A stretch of DNA of 64,000 nucleotides from Euglena gracilis (Eukaryota; Euglenida; Euglenophyceae; Euglenales), in the NCBI GenBank assembly GCA_039621445.1, contig CP154957.1, positions 5,884,504 through 5,948,503 on the forward strand, given 5' to 3'. The position numbers were made by a program, and so were the translations under genes. Positions 21,359-32,832 of this stretch are shown piece by piece. Every line of letters starts with the position of its first letter. The first letter of the stretch is position 1. Below the pieces are notes generated by a model. It made no database searches and was not told where the DNA came from. It worked only from the letters and a program-made list of their open reading frames with translations.

Positions 21359-21796
21359 CAGGCTTTTGCTTAAGGGATTGCAGTACCCCCACCCCGGGGG
21401 GGGGGGGGGGCTGGACTGCAGCCAGTCCAAATTTGGCTAGTGGGATTTCTAGCAGACCCCCCCGGGGGGGGTCTGCTAGCGGGGCTAGCTAGTGGAAAAA
21501 AATTTTCCAGTGACCAGCGCGAAGCGCCGGAAATTTTTTTGGGGACCCCCAAAAATGGCCAAAAATGCCCGTTTTTGGCCATTTTGGGGGATTTTTGGAA
21601 CATAATCAACCCAAAACCTATTAAAAACCTCATTTCCACCTCGGCGCGCAGCGCCGGAGGAAATTTTTTTTTCCAGTTGGGGGAACCCCGGACCCCCCCC
21701 CCCCCCGGGGGGGGTCTAGCTAGTCCATTTTTTCCAGTGTCTAGCCGATTGGCTAGCCAGTACCCCCCCCCCCAGGGGTCCTTAAGCACAAGCCTG
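21359..21796 (+). mobile_element. Family A element (CAGGCTTTTGCTTAAG termini), copy 1
   Basis: 438 bp. The left end CAGGCTTTTGCTTAAG pairs with the right end CTTAAGCACAAGCCTG (one mismatch). Inside are ACTGCAGCCAGT, a TCTAGCAGACCC/GGGTCTGCTAG hairpin and two GCGC-AAGCGCC-type palindromes. It is nearly identical in layout to 23616-24057. It lies in intron 21 with no clear target duplication. Non-coding. Confidence 0.8.
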
Positions 21797-21905
21797 GCTG
21801 CGATCAGCCTTTCTCAGCAAGCTGGCCGGGCCTCCTTACCCGGCCCGAAATGCCCGACCTCCCGCTTGGCCAATTCCAGCCAGGTCTACGGCCCTCCCCC
21901 TTCAG

Positions 21906-22064
21906 GGGGCCACGCCAAGGTGCGGGACTTCCTGTTCGCATCGGACGACCACATCGCTACGCTTTTGCGGGTTGCGGTGCAGAACGGGCCGCATTTATCT
22001 CTCGTGGCGCAGCTTCTGTGGCTCGTCCAAGAGATCAGCGCCCGGCCCAAGAAGGAAGCCCAGC

Positions 22065-22072
<8 letters not shown>
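21906..22072 (+). CDS. Exon 22, armadillo-like helices
   Basis: The acceptor is CCCTCCCCCTTCAG. It reads HAKVRDFLFASDDHIATLLR, then VAVQNGPHLSLVAQLLWLVQ and EISARPKKEAQLW. Entry phase 1 completes G|GG with exon 21. The donor falls at the start of a 270-bp GT tract, so any phase is possible; 22072 is chosen to match exon 23. Confidence 0.75.
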
Positions 22073-22341
<269 letters not shown>

Positions 22342-22669
22342 GCAAGTATGCAAAGGATGCTTTTCGTTACCTATGCTTGTTGCAAGTTCCCCCATCCTTA
22401 CTGAAGGGTGGACCCCGGGTGTTTGGATGAATGGGTTGGTGGGTAGGTGGGTGAGTGGGGCAATGAACGATTTTGCATCCAATGTGTGTGTGCGCGCGCG
22501 TGTATGGTATGCTCGCTCATGTGTGCTTGTGTGTATAAGTGTCTGTGGGTGTATACGTGAATGTGAGGCTACATGTGGGTGATGCACACACATGTCATAA
22601 TGCCACACATAATATGCATCTGCGACGGTCCAATTTGAACATCGCACCCCCCCCCCCGGCCCGTCACAG

Positions 22670-22867
22670 GCGGACATGGGTCTGACGGAGGCGCTGGAGG
22701 AGGCGGTGGCCCAGCACCCGGACGTCGTGGCGCTAGCAAAGCATGCGTCCATCACGCTGGCCAACGTGTCGGAGAGCGGCGAGGCGGTGGCGCTGCTGCT
22801 GATGGACGGGGCGCTGGACTTTGTACTGCACCTGATGGACAGGTGGCCAGAGAACGAGGAAGTGCAG
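22670..22867 (+). CDS. Exon 23, armadillo-like helices
   Basis: The acceptor is CGTCACAG and the donor is GTGCAG|GTCTGC. The 66 codons read ADMGLTEALEEAVAQHPDVV, ALAKHASITLANVSESGEAV and ALLLMDGALDFVLHLMDRWP. ASITLANVSES is a strong armadillo helix-3. Phase 0 both sides. Confidence 0.85.
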
Positions 22868-23220
22868 GTCTGCGCTGCCCTCCTGGGAAGGACTGAACGT
22901 CCAATAAATCAGGAAAGGGATGTCTGTGCGTCGCCAATTATTAAAAAAAAAACGAAAAAAAAATGAAAATGTTATTTGTGGTGTCCGACGTGGACAGTCC
23001 CCTCATTTTTGAAAAAAACAGCAATTTTTGGCACATAACAATGATCCTGAAGCTGCACCCCCTTTGCAGGAAGCTTCAAAATTTACCAGAAAAGGAACCT
23101 CCTGATATTTGTGCCGGGGTGTTCGGCAAATGTGTCCGGGCACGTTTCCGCGATTCAGACCATGTGTCCGGGTTGGCCCAGCCGACCCGTCTCGGACCGG
23201 GTGCCGGGGCTGGCCCGCAG

Positions 23221-23343
23221 GAGAACGGCGCGGCGTTCCTCGGCAACCTTCTCCCCGCCCACCGGGCCGCCGTCCACGCCAGCGGCGCGCTCCCGGCAGT
23301 ACTGCGGGCGCTGGCGGAGCACAGGCGGAACTTTGAGGCCTGG
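23221..23343 (+). CDS. Exon 24, armadillo-like helices
   Basis: The acceptor is GGCCCGCAG. It reads ENGAAFLGNLLPAHRAAVHA then SGALPAVLRALAEHRRNFEA. No convincing GT donor in the right phase follows; the frame turns into Gly-rich sequence. The word AGGCCTGG at 23336-23343 recurs at 23484-23491, in the same codon register, in exon 25; see findings. Confidence 0.75.
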
Positions 23344-23479
23344 CCGAGCGGCCCGGGTGGAGGGGGGGAGTGTCTACCTGTTGCCTGGGCAGATAAAACG
23401 AAAATATATACCGAAGCATTGCTTACCCTCTCCCCGGGGAAGGGGGGAGGCGCATGGCCAAAAGCGCCGGTTAACGCAG

Positions 23480-23612
23480 TCGAAGGCCTGGAACCCCCTC
23501 CTTCGGGGGTTGGTCAAGTGCTGCCTGGCGGGGCACTCCGCGCCCTTTACGGTGGCGGAGGCGATGAACGCGCTGGCCAAGATGTGCCGCACGGAGGCCG
23601 GCACGACGGACT
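23480..23612 (+). CDS. Exon 25, first part, armadillo-like
   Basis: It reads AWNPLLRGLVKCCLAGHSAP then FTVAEAMNALAKMCRTEAGT. The conventional acceptor AACGCAG ends at 23479; the alternative border is the shared word at 23484-23491. Coding is interrupted inside the Trp codon of TTDW by the 442-bp family A element and resumes at 24063. Confidence 0.75.
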
Positions 23613-24062
23613 GGCCAGGCTTTTGCTTAAGGGATTGCAGTACCCGCCCGGGGGGGGGGAGGGGGCTGGACTGCAGCCAGTCCAAATTTGGCTAGTGGGA
23701 TTTCTAGCAGACCCCCCCCCCCGGGGGGTTCTGCTAGCAGGGCTAGCTAGTGGAAAAAATTTTTCCCAGTGACCGGCGCGAAGCGCCAGAAAATTTTTTT
23801 CGGACCCCCAAAAATGGCCAAACATGCCCGTTTTTGGCCATTTTTGGGAATTTTTGGATCAAAATCAGCCAAACACCTATTAAAAACCTCATTTTTCCTC
23901 TGGCGCGCAGCGCCGGAGGAAAATTTTTTTTCCAGTTGGGGGGACCCCCGGCCCCCCCCCTCCGGGCGGGGAGGGGGTCCTAGGTAGTCCACTTTTTCCA
24001 GTGTCTAGCCGATTGGCTAGCCAGTACCCCCCCCCGGGGTCCTTAAGCAAAAGCCTGGGACT
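23613..24062 (+). other. Candidate non-conventional intron formed by a family A element
   Basis: Removing 450 bp, which is one 8-bp direct repeat plus the element, restores an open helical frame TTDWQYAMRYGGPLAAK. No cut within the repeat gives GT-AG. With cuts after GGACT, CAG occupies intron positions +4 to +6 and CTG -8 to -6, the arrangement reported for euglenid non-conventional introns. The perfect 16-bp inverted ends would bring the exons together. The alternative is a fresh disruptive insertion in this allele. Confidence 0.7.
23616..24057 (+). mobile_element. Family A element, copy 2, inside exon 25
   Basis: The ends CAGGCTTTTGCTTAAG (23616-23631) and CTTAAGCAAAAGCCTG (24042-24057) are perfect inverted repeats of 16 bp. 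The 8-bp direct repeat GGACTGGC flanks it (23608-23615 and 24058-24065). The interior matches 21359-21796. CAG..CTG ends with an 8-bp target duplication resemble hAT-type miniature elements (family knowledge; no transposase here). Confidence 0.88.
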
Positions 24063-24104
24063 GGCAGTACGCCATGCGCTACGGCGGGCCGCTGGCTGCC
24101 AAAG
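24063..24104 (+). CDS. Exon 25, second part
   Basis: It completes the Trp codon and reads QYAMRYGGPLAAK. The donor is CCAAAG|GTGCCA, exit phase 1. The G plus CG of exon 26 gives Ala, keeping the frame. Confidence 0.75.
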
Positions 24105-24198
24105 GTGCCACCTCCCACCAAAAAACCATCAGGGTTTCAAGCTGCCAAACTCCTGGAGGGCCCGAACAATGTGCCCCCCCCCCTAACAACGTCCTCCT

Positions 24199-24519
24199 CA
24201 CGCCTCCGCTTAAGGATTTGCGGTAACCCTGGGGGGGTGGAGCTTGAGTGCAACGTCCGATATGGGCCTCGGAATTCTAGTGGACGCTCCCCCTTTGGTG
24301 GTGGAGGTTCTGTTAGAGGCCAGTCAGTGGAAGCCAGTTAGTTGTTGTTTTTTTCCAGTGACAGGTGCGAAGCCCGGGAGGAATTTTTCGCCTCCAATAA
24401 TTGCCAAAGAATGACGGACCCTGCAACCCGGGGTGGAATCCAGCTGGTTGTTTTTTCAGAAGCGGTGGGCATCCCCCGATCAGTGACCCCCCCCCCCCGG
24501 TTCATTAAGCCAAGGCCTG
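24199..24519 (+). mobile_element. Family A element, diverged copy 3
   Basis: The left end CACGCCTCCGCTTAAGGATT and right end TTCATTAAGCCAAGGCCTG resemble the family termini. It retains a CCAGTGACAGGTGCGAAG block. It lies 95 bp after exon 25, inside intron 25. Confidence 0.55.
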
Positions 24520-24756
24520 CTTCTCGCGCCTGGGCCAACAGGAGGTGGGGAGCAGGGCTTTGCTTTCTCTGGCCTGCTCTTGGGTGGGCATGTTCAGGTA
24601 ACCACGTGCAACTCAGGCCTGTCCGCATACCTGGAGCCTGAAAGGTGAAGATCATTTGGGCCATCAGCTTGACCGCCCAAGTCGCAAAAGCTGGCATGCC
24701 GCTGGGGGGGGGGGTATGGCATTGCCCTCCCTCCAACCCCCCCCCTCCCCCCACAG

Positions 24757-24883
24757 CGGTGATGAACGCAGTGGCTGTGGCGCACCGGGCGGGTAATTTG
24801 AGCGCTGCGCCGCAGCTGCCTCCCACGCTGCTGCCGGACCGGCCGCCCCCCGCCGGCGTCGCCATCGACCACCCCAACCTGCT
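24757..24883 (+). CDS. Exon 26, helical then Pro-rich (3' border uncertain)
   Basis: The acceptor CCCCCCCACAG gives phase 1. It reads AVMNAVAVAHRAGNLSAAPQ then LPPTLLPDRPPPAGVAIDHP and NLL. The donor TGCT|GTCCAT leaves phase 2, as exon 27 needs. GT at 24793, 24904 and 24924 are alternatives. GC-rich codon use continues to about 24920. Confidence 0.55.
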
Positions 24884-25065
24884 GTCCATTGCCGCCGGCC
24901 AGGGTTCCTGCTGGATGGACACTGTTTGTTTTCGTCTTTACATTCTCGATATAAAGATGTGTCAGGTCAAAACTCAGCAACAAATTTGAACGTTTTCATT
25001 AAGGTATGGATGTGTGTTTTAGGTGTTTGCTATTTAACTGGCACAAGTATTATGGCATATGTATT

Positions 25066-25130
25066 AGTATGTATAATAATACTAATAAGTAATACTAATA
25101 AGTAATTAGTATTAGTCTGGATAAGTATTA
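25066..25130 (+). repeat. TAATACTAATAAGTAAT repeats
   Basis: Short AT-rich direct repeats in intron 26, followed by a G run at 25149-25158. Confidence 0.6.
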
Positions 25131-25557
25131 AAGTGATTCCCCCCAAGGGGGGGGGGGGTAGCAGTTTGATATTTATACCATACATGCCATAAAGCAAAAA
25201 CCCAATTGTCAAATTCGACTTTCCAGTATTTGTATGCACAGGGTGGGAAACTTCCATATCTAAGAATACATGTATACAATAATATGTATGCACATTATAA
25301 TATGAATTTGCAATTTATTTTTTTTTGTTTTCATATAAAAAAAATTGCATTTTCAAATTTTTTTACATTATTGTGGCACACACACACACACACACTTTCC
25401 ACGCACATATATACACACACGCACCATGAATTTTGGAAGCTAAACGTGTCGAACAAGCGTTTTGATGGCACCAATTTTTGGCCAAAAACAGCAGCCTCAG
25501 AAATGAAAGGAAAAGCAATCGAGTCTATCTGTGAATGTGGCGGGACCCCTGCGCCAG

Positions 25558-25651
25558 CGCGCTCGCTGTGTTAACGCGGCCAGACCCCACCGGGCTGACC
25601 ACGCACGGGGCGGACGCCCCCCTCGAGGGGGCCGTGGCGGCGGTGCTGGAG
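25558..25651 (+). CDS. Exon 27, helical segment
   Basis: The acceptor is CTGCGCCAG. It reads ALAVLTRPDPTGLTTHGADA then PLEGAVAAVLE. The donor is CTGGAG|GTGGGC. Entry phase 2, exit phase 0. Codons are GC-rich. Confidence 0.65.
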
Positions 25652-26640
25652 GTGGGCCCGCTTTCCCCTGAGTGCTGAGTGGGTCCAGTCAGGGGGGGAG
25701 GTCCACTACCAGTGTCGTCACGGTTCTACACGGTTGAAATGCTTGCGATGAAATGGGGCCAATAGGCATCAATGTGCCTGACCGGTCTTCCTCGAATTTG
25801 GCGGTGCCCGCTTGTAAACAGCGAAAGTGGAGTTTCCTCACAGTGGGGATTGGAGCCCACACCGCTTGACCCCCCCTCCCCTGCAGAGTGGCCGTGGTTT
25901 GTCATTGTCTAAAGACAACCAGTTCTTCAGCAAAGCCTGAGCAAGCACCATGTACCCCTGTGGCCTCGGGGAGCTCATTGTATCTTCAACGTGCCATTCT
26001 TGTGTCCTAGTTTTTTGATTCCTTGAACAAGAATTGATTAAAGAAAGGGCTTTGAATTATTGTTTGGTGGTTCTTTGGGTGACAGAGCAGAAGCCATTTG
26101 TTGAGAGGATTGCGACTGCTTTGATTTTGCTGTTTCCCAGGATGAACCGCTTCCGACTGCCGCAAGTGTCAGTTTCAACAGCGTCACTACCCAGCGGCGG
26201 CACAAATTGAATTTGGCTTCTTCTGAATCTGGCTGGCAAGCAAATGCACTTGCCAGTCCACAGCAAGTGGCCTCTTGCTTTATTTCAGACAAATTTCTCC
26301 ATTTTTGCCATTTTCCAACAGCGGGACAGGTTTCTCTGTAGTCAAATTTGTCTTATTTATATCTTATTCTAATTTCCTGAATGTTTTTTGGGGGCTCCTC
26401 TTTTCCAAAATTGGATATTACCTCATATGCCTGAATTCCTCTTGTCTTATGTTTTGTATTCAGGTTGTACCGCACACTGGATGCTTTGATCGGAGTTTGG
26501 GTGTGTTTTTTTTTAAATGAAATGAAGGTGTCAACAATTTAGCGTGAACGATTAAGTTAAATTCAATTCAGGTGGCGGGAAGTCTCTTTTGTGTTGTTTG
26601 TGTTGATTTTTGCGGGGGTTTTTTTTAACTTTTTTGACAG
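25652..26640 (+). other. Intron 27, first part
   Basis: Mostly AT-rich unique-looking sequence. Short open frames on both strands (for example 26038-26292 on the minus strand) lack GC-rich codon use and family resemblance. I see no element ends. Confidence 0.4.
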
Positions 26641-26900
26641 AATTTGCGTCAGGGGTTTTTTTAGTCGTGGACCCCCCGGGGGGGGGGGTCCGGCCGAGCC
26701 CCCCCCCCCCCCCCGGGGGGGGTCCCCCCGGAGGGGGGTGGGATATACTTTTCGGCGCCGCAGGCGCCGAAAAAATTCTATTTTTAGCATTTTTCGCAAT
26801 TTTTCGGCCATTTTTTGTGGGTCCCCCGGGACCCCCCCCTGGGGGGGCCCCCCCAGGGGGTGGGTGGGTGGGGGGAACCCCCCCTCCCCCCCCCGGTCTT
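26640..26900. repeat. Dispersed repeat family D, copy 2
   Basis: C and G runs surround a TTCGGCGCCGCAGGCGCCGAA palindrome (26751-26771) and a TTTTTCGCAATTTTTCGGCC block shared with 430-640 and 54660-54810. It ends in GGTCTTAAAAAAGCCCC, as in the other copies. Confidence 0.55.
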
Positions 26901-26968
26901 AAAAAAGCCCCTGATTTGCGTGTTTGGTGGCCGGGGATGCACCTTTTTCTTGGCCCCGCTCCACCCGG

Positions 26969-27129
26969 GCCGTCCCTGCCGGCAACGGCGAGCCGCCCGG
27001 CACGCCGCCCCCCGGCCCCCTCCGCCGCGTCACGCTGGTCGGCTCCCTCGCCAACCTCGCCGCGCAGCAGCTGCCCGCGGGGGACCACGTCCAGCTCGGC
27101 CGCCGCCCAGGGCCACGGCTGCGGGGCCC
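26969..27129 (+). CDS. Exon 28, armadillo-like (both borders approximate)
   Basis: In the frame of highest third-position GC it reads GTPPPGPLRRVTLVGSLANL then AAQQLPAGDHVQLGRRP. LVGSLANLAAQ is armadillo-like. The proposed donor is GGCCC|GTGCCC; the acceptor is not clear. Confidence 0.5.
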
Positions 27130-27969
27130 GTGCCCGGCGCCCAGCCTGCGTACCAGTCTGGTGGGGAGGTGGGGGTCCAAGAAGCGCACCCCCCAGTCAC
27201 CAAACTCGCGATTTTTTTCCAAACAAGTTGAAAACAAACAAACATCAACAGAGTCGTTTTCAAGCCACCTGAGTGGAATCGACGCGCTGGCTTCGCACTG
27301 ATTATACATGGATACATATGTATATCTTTTTTTCAATAAAGCACAAGCTAACAGTGGAACCGGCCTCCCTGCCACACACACATAAGCCACAGCTGGAAAG
27401 GCTTTTGAATCCCAATCTGTCTCTTTTGGTGTACACTGGTACCCCAGGCCATGCCTTTGAAATTTAGGAGTATGGGACTTTGGGCGGAGCCGCTGCATTC
27501 GTGCTGGGGTGGGCCTGCAAAAATGGCATTTCAGTTGACAGATGTCGCAACCATAGATTCTTTCAAACCAGTGTGATCCCATCCCAGGGGGTGCTTTCGA
27601 GGTTGAGTGGTTGGGTTGCCATGGAGTCGGGGGGGGGGGGATTGGAGCAGGGGAGGGATATGCGGAGCATATTTTCTCATGTTTAGCGCATATTCTGGGT
27701 GTTTTCAGCATTTTTCGTCGCACATTTTTCCCGTTCCCGCTGTTGGCCTTTTTTTTTTTGCTATTTTTGGACGTTGTCAGCATTTTTCTTTGTCAAAAGT
27801 TGTCATCTTTGTGGGCCATTTTCCATCGCAAAATCATCCCAATTTGCTGAAAATGGCCAAAATGACCAAAACTCGTCTAAAATGATCCCAGAAATGGCTC
27901 AAAATGGTGGAAAACGGTCCGAAAACAGCTGATATTTGCCGGTTATTGGCTGACATTACCCCGAAGCAG

Positions 27970-28154
27970 CTTGAAATGAATTGCCAGTTGGGTCATCTGA
28001 ACATGTCCAGCCGCTCCTGCCTGCACAGCACCACGGGCTCCCTGGCCAGTGTGGCGAAGGCGAAGGCGCTGGAAGGCCGCCACACCCCCAGCCGGGAATC
28101 CAAGTTCAAGCCCGCCAACCCATTCGTTCCCCGTCTGCAGCCCTGCAATCACAG
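27970..28154 (+). CDS. Exon 29, Ser/Lys-rich linker
   Basis: The acceptor CGAAGCAG gives phase 0. It reads LEMNCQLGHLNMSSRSCLHS, then TTGSLASVAKAKALEGRHTP and SRESKFKPANPFVPRLQPCN. Third positions are strongly GC. The donor CACAG|GTTTGT leaves AG, completed to AGG by exon 30. Confidence 0.65.
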
Positions 28155-29352
<1,198 letters not shown>

Positions 29353-29470
29353 GTCGGCCCGCGCTCACCCTGATTGGTTTGAACCTCCGCGGCTGCTGTT
29401 TATTCGGTTAATTTTGACTCCCCCGTCATTACGGCAGCATGCTTTGCGACCTCGCGCCCCTCCCTCTCAG

Positions 29471-29566
29471 GGAGGTCCTCCTCCAAGACGGAGGCACCAA
29501 CGTCCTGGTGCGCTGCATTGAACAGTGGCAGTACCTCCACACGGACAACATGATCGTCTACAATTT
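29471..29566 (+). CDS. Exon 30, armadillo-like helices
   Basis: The acceptor CGCCCCTCCCTCTCAG is excellent. It reads EVLLQDGGTNVLVRCIEQWQ then YLHTDNMIVYNL. The donor TTT|GTGCCC (phase 2) does not match exon 31 (phase 0); a GT at 29556 would. A small exon may be missing between them. Confidence 0.75.
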
Positions 29567-29935
29567 GTGCCCAGAGCTGCTGCTGGGCGCAGACATTTGA
29601 GACAAATGACAGGGGGGTTGAATTGGGATTGGATCTCAGGCAGACAATGTTTTTCCTCTCGCGCAAAAGGACAGTGTTGGTTGTGTGTGTGTGTGTGTGT
29701 GTGCGTTGGTGTCCAACTTTTTGAGCGGCTGGTCGCCTGCCGGCCCTGCATTCGTGGCTCGTTTTTGCAGGGACGACTTGGAACAATTTAACCTTTGGTT
29801 CCCGCAGATTGCCCAGAAATGACGCCTGCTTCATTTGCCCAACCCTCCCCTGTGCATGCTGCTGGCCCACTAAATCGCATTTCAGCTGTTCAATTATGGG
29901 TCTGGCTATCACAGCGAGTGCCGCCCATTGTATGT

Positions 29936-30010
29936 GTATGATGCATGCATGCATGCATAAAGTGTGCATGTGTGCATGCATTATGCATGCGTGTGTGCAT
30001 GCATGCATGT
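29936..30010 (+). repeat. ATGC-rich short repeats
   Basis: GCATGCATGCAT-type self-complementary tetranucleotide runs. Each can pair with itself. Confidence 0.7.
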
Positions 30011-30196
30011 ATGTTAGGTTGGTAGGTTGCAAGCGTGTAATGTAGCTGCATCAAACATGTCGTTATGTCATTGTTTTACCCATAATTGTTCTGCGATCCC
30101 TTGTAATCTGTGACGCAAATCCAAAACTCACAGAAAACCATTTGTACTACCCCCACAGGCCGCCCTGTCCTGTCCTCACAATGCCCCCCCCTCCAG

Positions 30197-30262
30197 CCCT
30201 GCCATTGCCTCGTGTTGTTCCACCTGACCCTTCTCACCAAGCAAGACCCAGTCCTGGACAAG
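30197..30262 (+). CDS. Exon 31, armadillo-like helix
   Basis: The acceptor is CCCCCCTCCAG and the donor is GACAAG|GTGTGT. The 22 codons read PCHCLVLFHLTLLTKQDPVL then DK, phase 0 both sides. Confidence 0.7.
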
Positions 30263-30732
30263 GTGTGTTTTATCCCAACCTGCCAGTGTTTGAGAACTCT
30301 GCAGTATCTCCTGGGGAGTCAGATTGCAGCCAATTTAAGGAATCTTGGGCGCAGGGTAGCACACAGAGCTGTACATTGAAGCAGAGTTCGCCTATTTGCA
30401 TGCTCTTTTGTGTATCAACATCTGGTCACCGCATATCATGGTATGTGCAGTCATCATTTGTTGACCAAGGCATCATGGGTTTTGTTGCGATGCTATTATT
30501 TCGCTATATATTTTTGCCGTGCACGTAATCATGTAATATACAAGGGCAGGAAAATATCCCAGTCCTGAATGAACTGGAATAAAAAAAATCCAGAATCAAT
30601 TCTGGGAATAAAACGCCTGGGTAAAAGATTTGGTCAACCAGAATATTTTCTTGCCCCTGTTCTATGTCGCATGCACCATGGCGACCCCGCGTTGTCGAAA
30701 GGGATTGCCGCGTCCCCGCCCGGCTTGCCCAG

Positions 30733-30882
30733 GCATTGCTGCAGGCCGGGGCCCTGACCGTGCTGCTCAACACGATGCTGACCAACTCCCTCCATGCCAA
30801 CCTCCTCGCCCTGTGCTGCAAGACGCTGGCGGTGCTGTGCCGCCACTCGGAGGCCGCCCGAGTCCAAGCCGTGAAACTTGAG
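30733..30882 (+). CDS. Exon 32, armadillo-like helices
   Basis: The acceptor is GCTTGCCCAG. It reads ALLQAGALTVLLNTMLTNSL, HANLLALCCKTLAVLCRHSE and AARVQAVKLE. Donor GAG|GTGCTC; a GT at 30871 is also in phase. Phase 0 both sides. It is one of the clearest repeat segments. Confidence 0.85.
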
Positions 30883-31361
30883 GTGCTCCCGCCAGCCTTT
30901 GTGGGGGAATGGAGGGTAGTGAAGGGAGTGTGTGGGACGGCAAACCCAGAAAAAAAATTCTGTTATTTTTTTCATTTTCCGACACTGTGAATTTTTTTCA
31001 AAGTTGAAGTTTCAAGTGGCTTTTTGCCGTAATTTGGGGGAATGGGGGGACATCCCGGGGCGCAGCCAAAGAATTTGTTAGGACCACTTTCTTAGCAGAA
31101 AACATCAAAAAACATAATGCCTTTTCATACTTTGGAAGGGGAGAGTGGTGGTTGATGACAGGGGTGGGGTCCAGGGGATCCTCTCCCAGTCACAACCAAA
31201 AATTCACCCATTTTTTCCATCTCCCTTGAGGAAGGCATGATATCCCACGTGTGCCAGTGTGGGTGGCAGGGGGCGAACTCGCTGGCGGGGGCCCCAATTG
31301 TTGCAACCCCGCCCCGTTTTGCACTGCATTTGAGCTTCCTGGTGCTCCTTCGTCCGCCCAG

Positions 31362-31466
31362 GGGCTGCTCCAGGTCCTGTGGAACAGCATGCTGACCCAC
31401 TCCCGCATCTACGAAGTCCAGCAGATGTGCTGCCTGGTCCTCGGCAACCTGTGTTTGCAACCCCAG
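31362..31466 (+). CDS. Exon 33, armadillo-like helices
   Basis: The acceptor is CGTCCGCCCAG and the donor is CCCCAG|GTATCC. The 35 codons read GLLQVLWNSMLTHSRIYEVQ then QMCCLVLGNLCLQPQ, phase 0 both sides. LVLGNLC is a strong armadillo helix-3. Confidence 0.85.
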
Positions 31467-31804
31467 GTATCCCTCCGGCCCGAATCGCCATGGGCCATTA
31501 TTTCCTGTGGTGGTATTAACACATTCGCACCATTTTCCGACATCTGAGCACCTGTTGACGAATGTTGTAAAATTTTTATGTTCAATATTTGCAAGCACCC
31601 CTGCTTAAAGGGCAGACCTGATGAAATTGCCCCCCAACATGATTTTTTATTTTATTTTTTTCGAAGTACCGATATTCCAGTCCTCTGTTGGGATGGGTTC
31701 ACTCTTCAAGGGGCAAACTGTGGGGGACAAAACAGTGCCCCCCCCCTGTTCCACATCGAGAATTTCTCCCTGTTTGCCCATTCATCCCTCGCAAAAGCTA
31801 CAAA

Positions 31805-31985
31805 CGCGCACACCCACGCACCCACACAAACATGCACACACACACACACACACACAACACACACACACACACACACACACACAACACACACACACAACAC
31901 ACACAACACACACACAACACACACAGCACACGCACACACACGCACACAACGAACAGACACCTGTACACACACAACCTACACCCAC
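31805..31985 (+). repeat. (CA)n tract
   Basis: ACACAC with CACGCAC and CACAACAC interruptions, the opposite strand polarity to most GT tracts in this window. Confidence 0.9.
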
Positions 31986-32147
31986 CCACACCACCCCAGG
32001 GGGGTGTGAGGCCAAGCCTGCCCCCGGCTTGTTACCCCTGGCTGTTGGAGTCAACTTGCCCCCCCCCAACATGGCCACCGAACCAACCACCGAGCCACCG
32101 AACCGGGGCGGGGGGGGGGCTGGTGCTCCCCCCCCCGCCCTCCCCAG

Positions 32148-32309
32148 AACCGCGCGGCGGTGCTGGGGGCCAACGGGCTGCCCCTCCTGCTGGCCAGCCA
32201 CGCCGACACCAACGGTCCACACGACCCGCTGGCCCTGGCCCGGGGCTGGGTGCTGGCCCAGGTGGCCCGGGAGGGGCTGGCCGTGCAGCTGCGGCTGCGG
32301 GCAGGGGGC
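32148..32309 (+). CDS. Exon 34, armadillo-like helices
   Basis: The acceptor is GCCCTCCCCAG. It reads NRAAVLGANGLPLLLASHAD, TNGPHDPLALARGWVLAQVA and REGLAVQLRLRAGG. The donor GGC|GTCTGG gives phase 0. The junction with exon 35 (phase 2) is unresolved. NGLPLLL followed by a long helix fits the last armadillo repeat. Confidence 0.75.
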
Positions 32310-32488
32310 GTCTGGGATGCGCGAGGCACGGGGCCATCTGTTGTGCCCCGGCATGGAATTGAAGCGCGTACGGTGCGTGGAGGCACAGGCGTGAGGGAAT
32401 GTCACAGAAAGGCAGGTTCAAGTGCATGCATTGATCGCTCAATGAACAGAAATAAATACAGAAAAAATGAACCGAGGCACGGTTTCAG

Positions 32489-32523
<35 letters not shown>

Positions 32524-32711
32524 CGTGTTTTGGCATTCAAAAACTCTTGCACATTTTCTTTCATCTTAAAACGCTTTAGAGAAAGTAATTGGCTTGCTCC
32601 TGGTTCACTCCATTTCAGATTTTGTCTGTTGCACAAACTGGCACACCATCCCGCCCATGCATAACGAGACCCCACACCACTCTGGCATTGGCAAGCCGGG
32701 GAGAAGCTAAG

Positions 32712-32832
32712 CATTGACTGGGCAAGCCGCAGTGCGCCGGGATTTGTGCTGGACGCAGAGCAAGTGGCGGCCTGCCAAGAGGTAATGGCGCAGTGGCCGC
32801 GGATGGCAATGGACCTGGAGGAGGAAGAGGAG
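32712..32832 (+). CDS. Exon 35, acidic segment
   Basis: It reads SIDWASRSAPGFVLDAEQVA then ACQEVMAQWPRMAMDLEEEE. The donor GAG|GTATGT is strong. Acceptors at 32711 and 32732 both give phase 2. An in-phase donor GTAATG at 32782 would make a shorter form without the acidic run. Confidence 0.6.

Noticed and set aside
21359-21796. Family A copy 1 as a second element-derived intron
   Set aside because: Its flanks show no direct repeat and no coding frame crosses the site; it lies inside an ordinary GT-AG intron.
26552-27088. 178-residue minus-strand open frame
   Set aside because: It is the shadow of the GC-rich exon 28 region and the C/G-run repeat family D.
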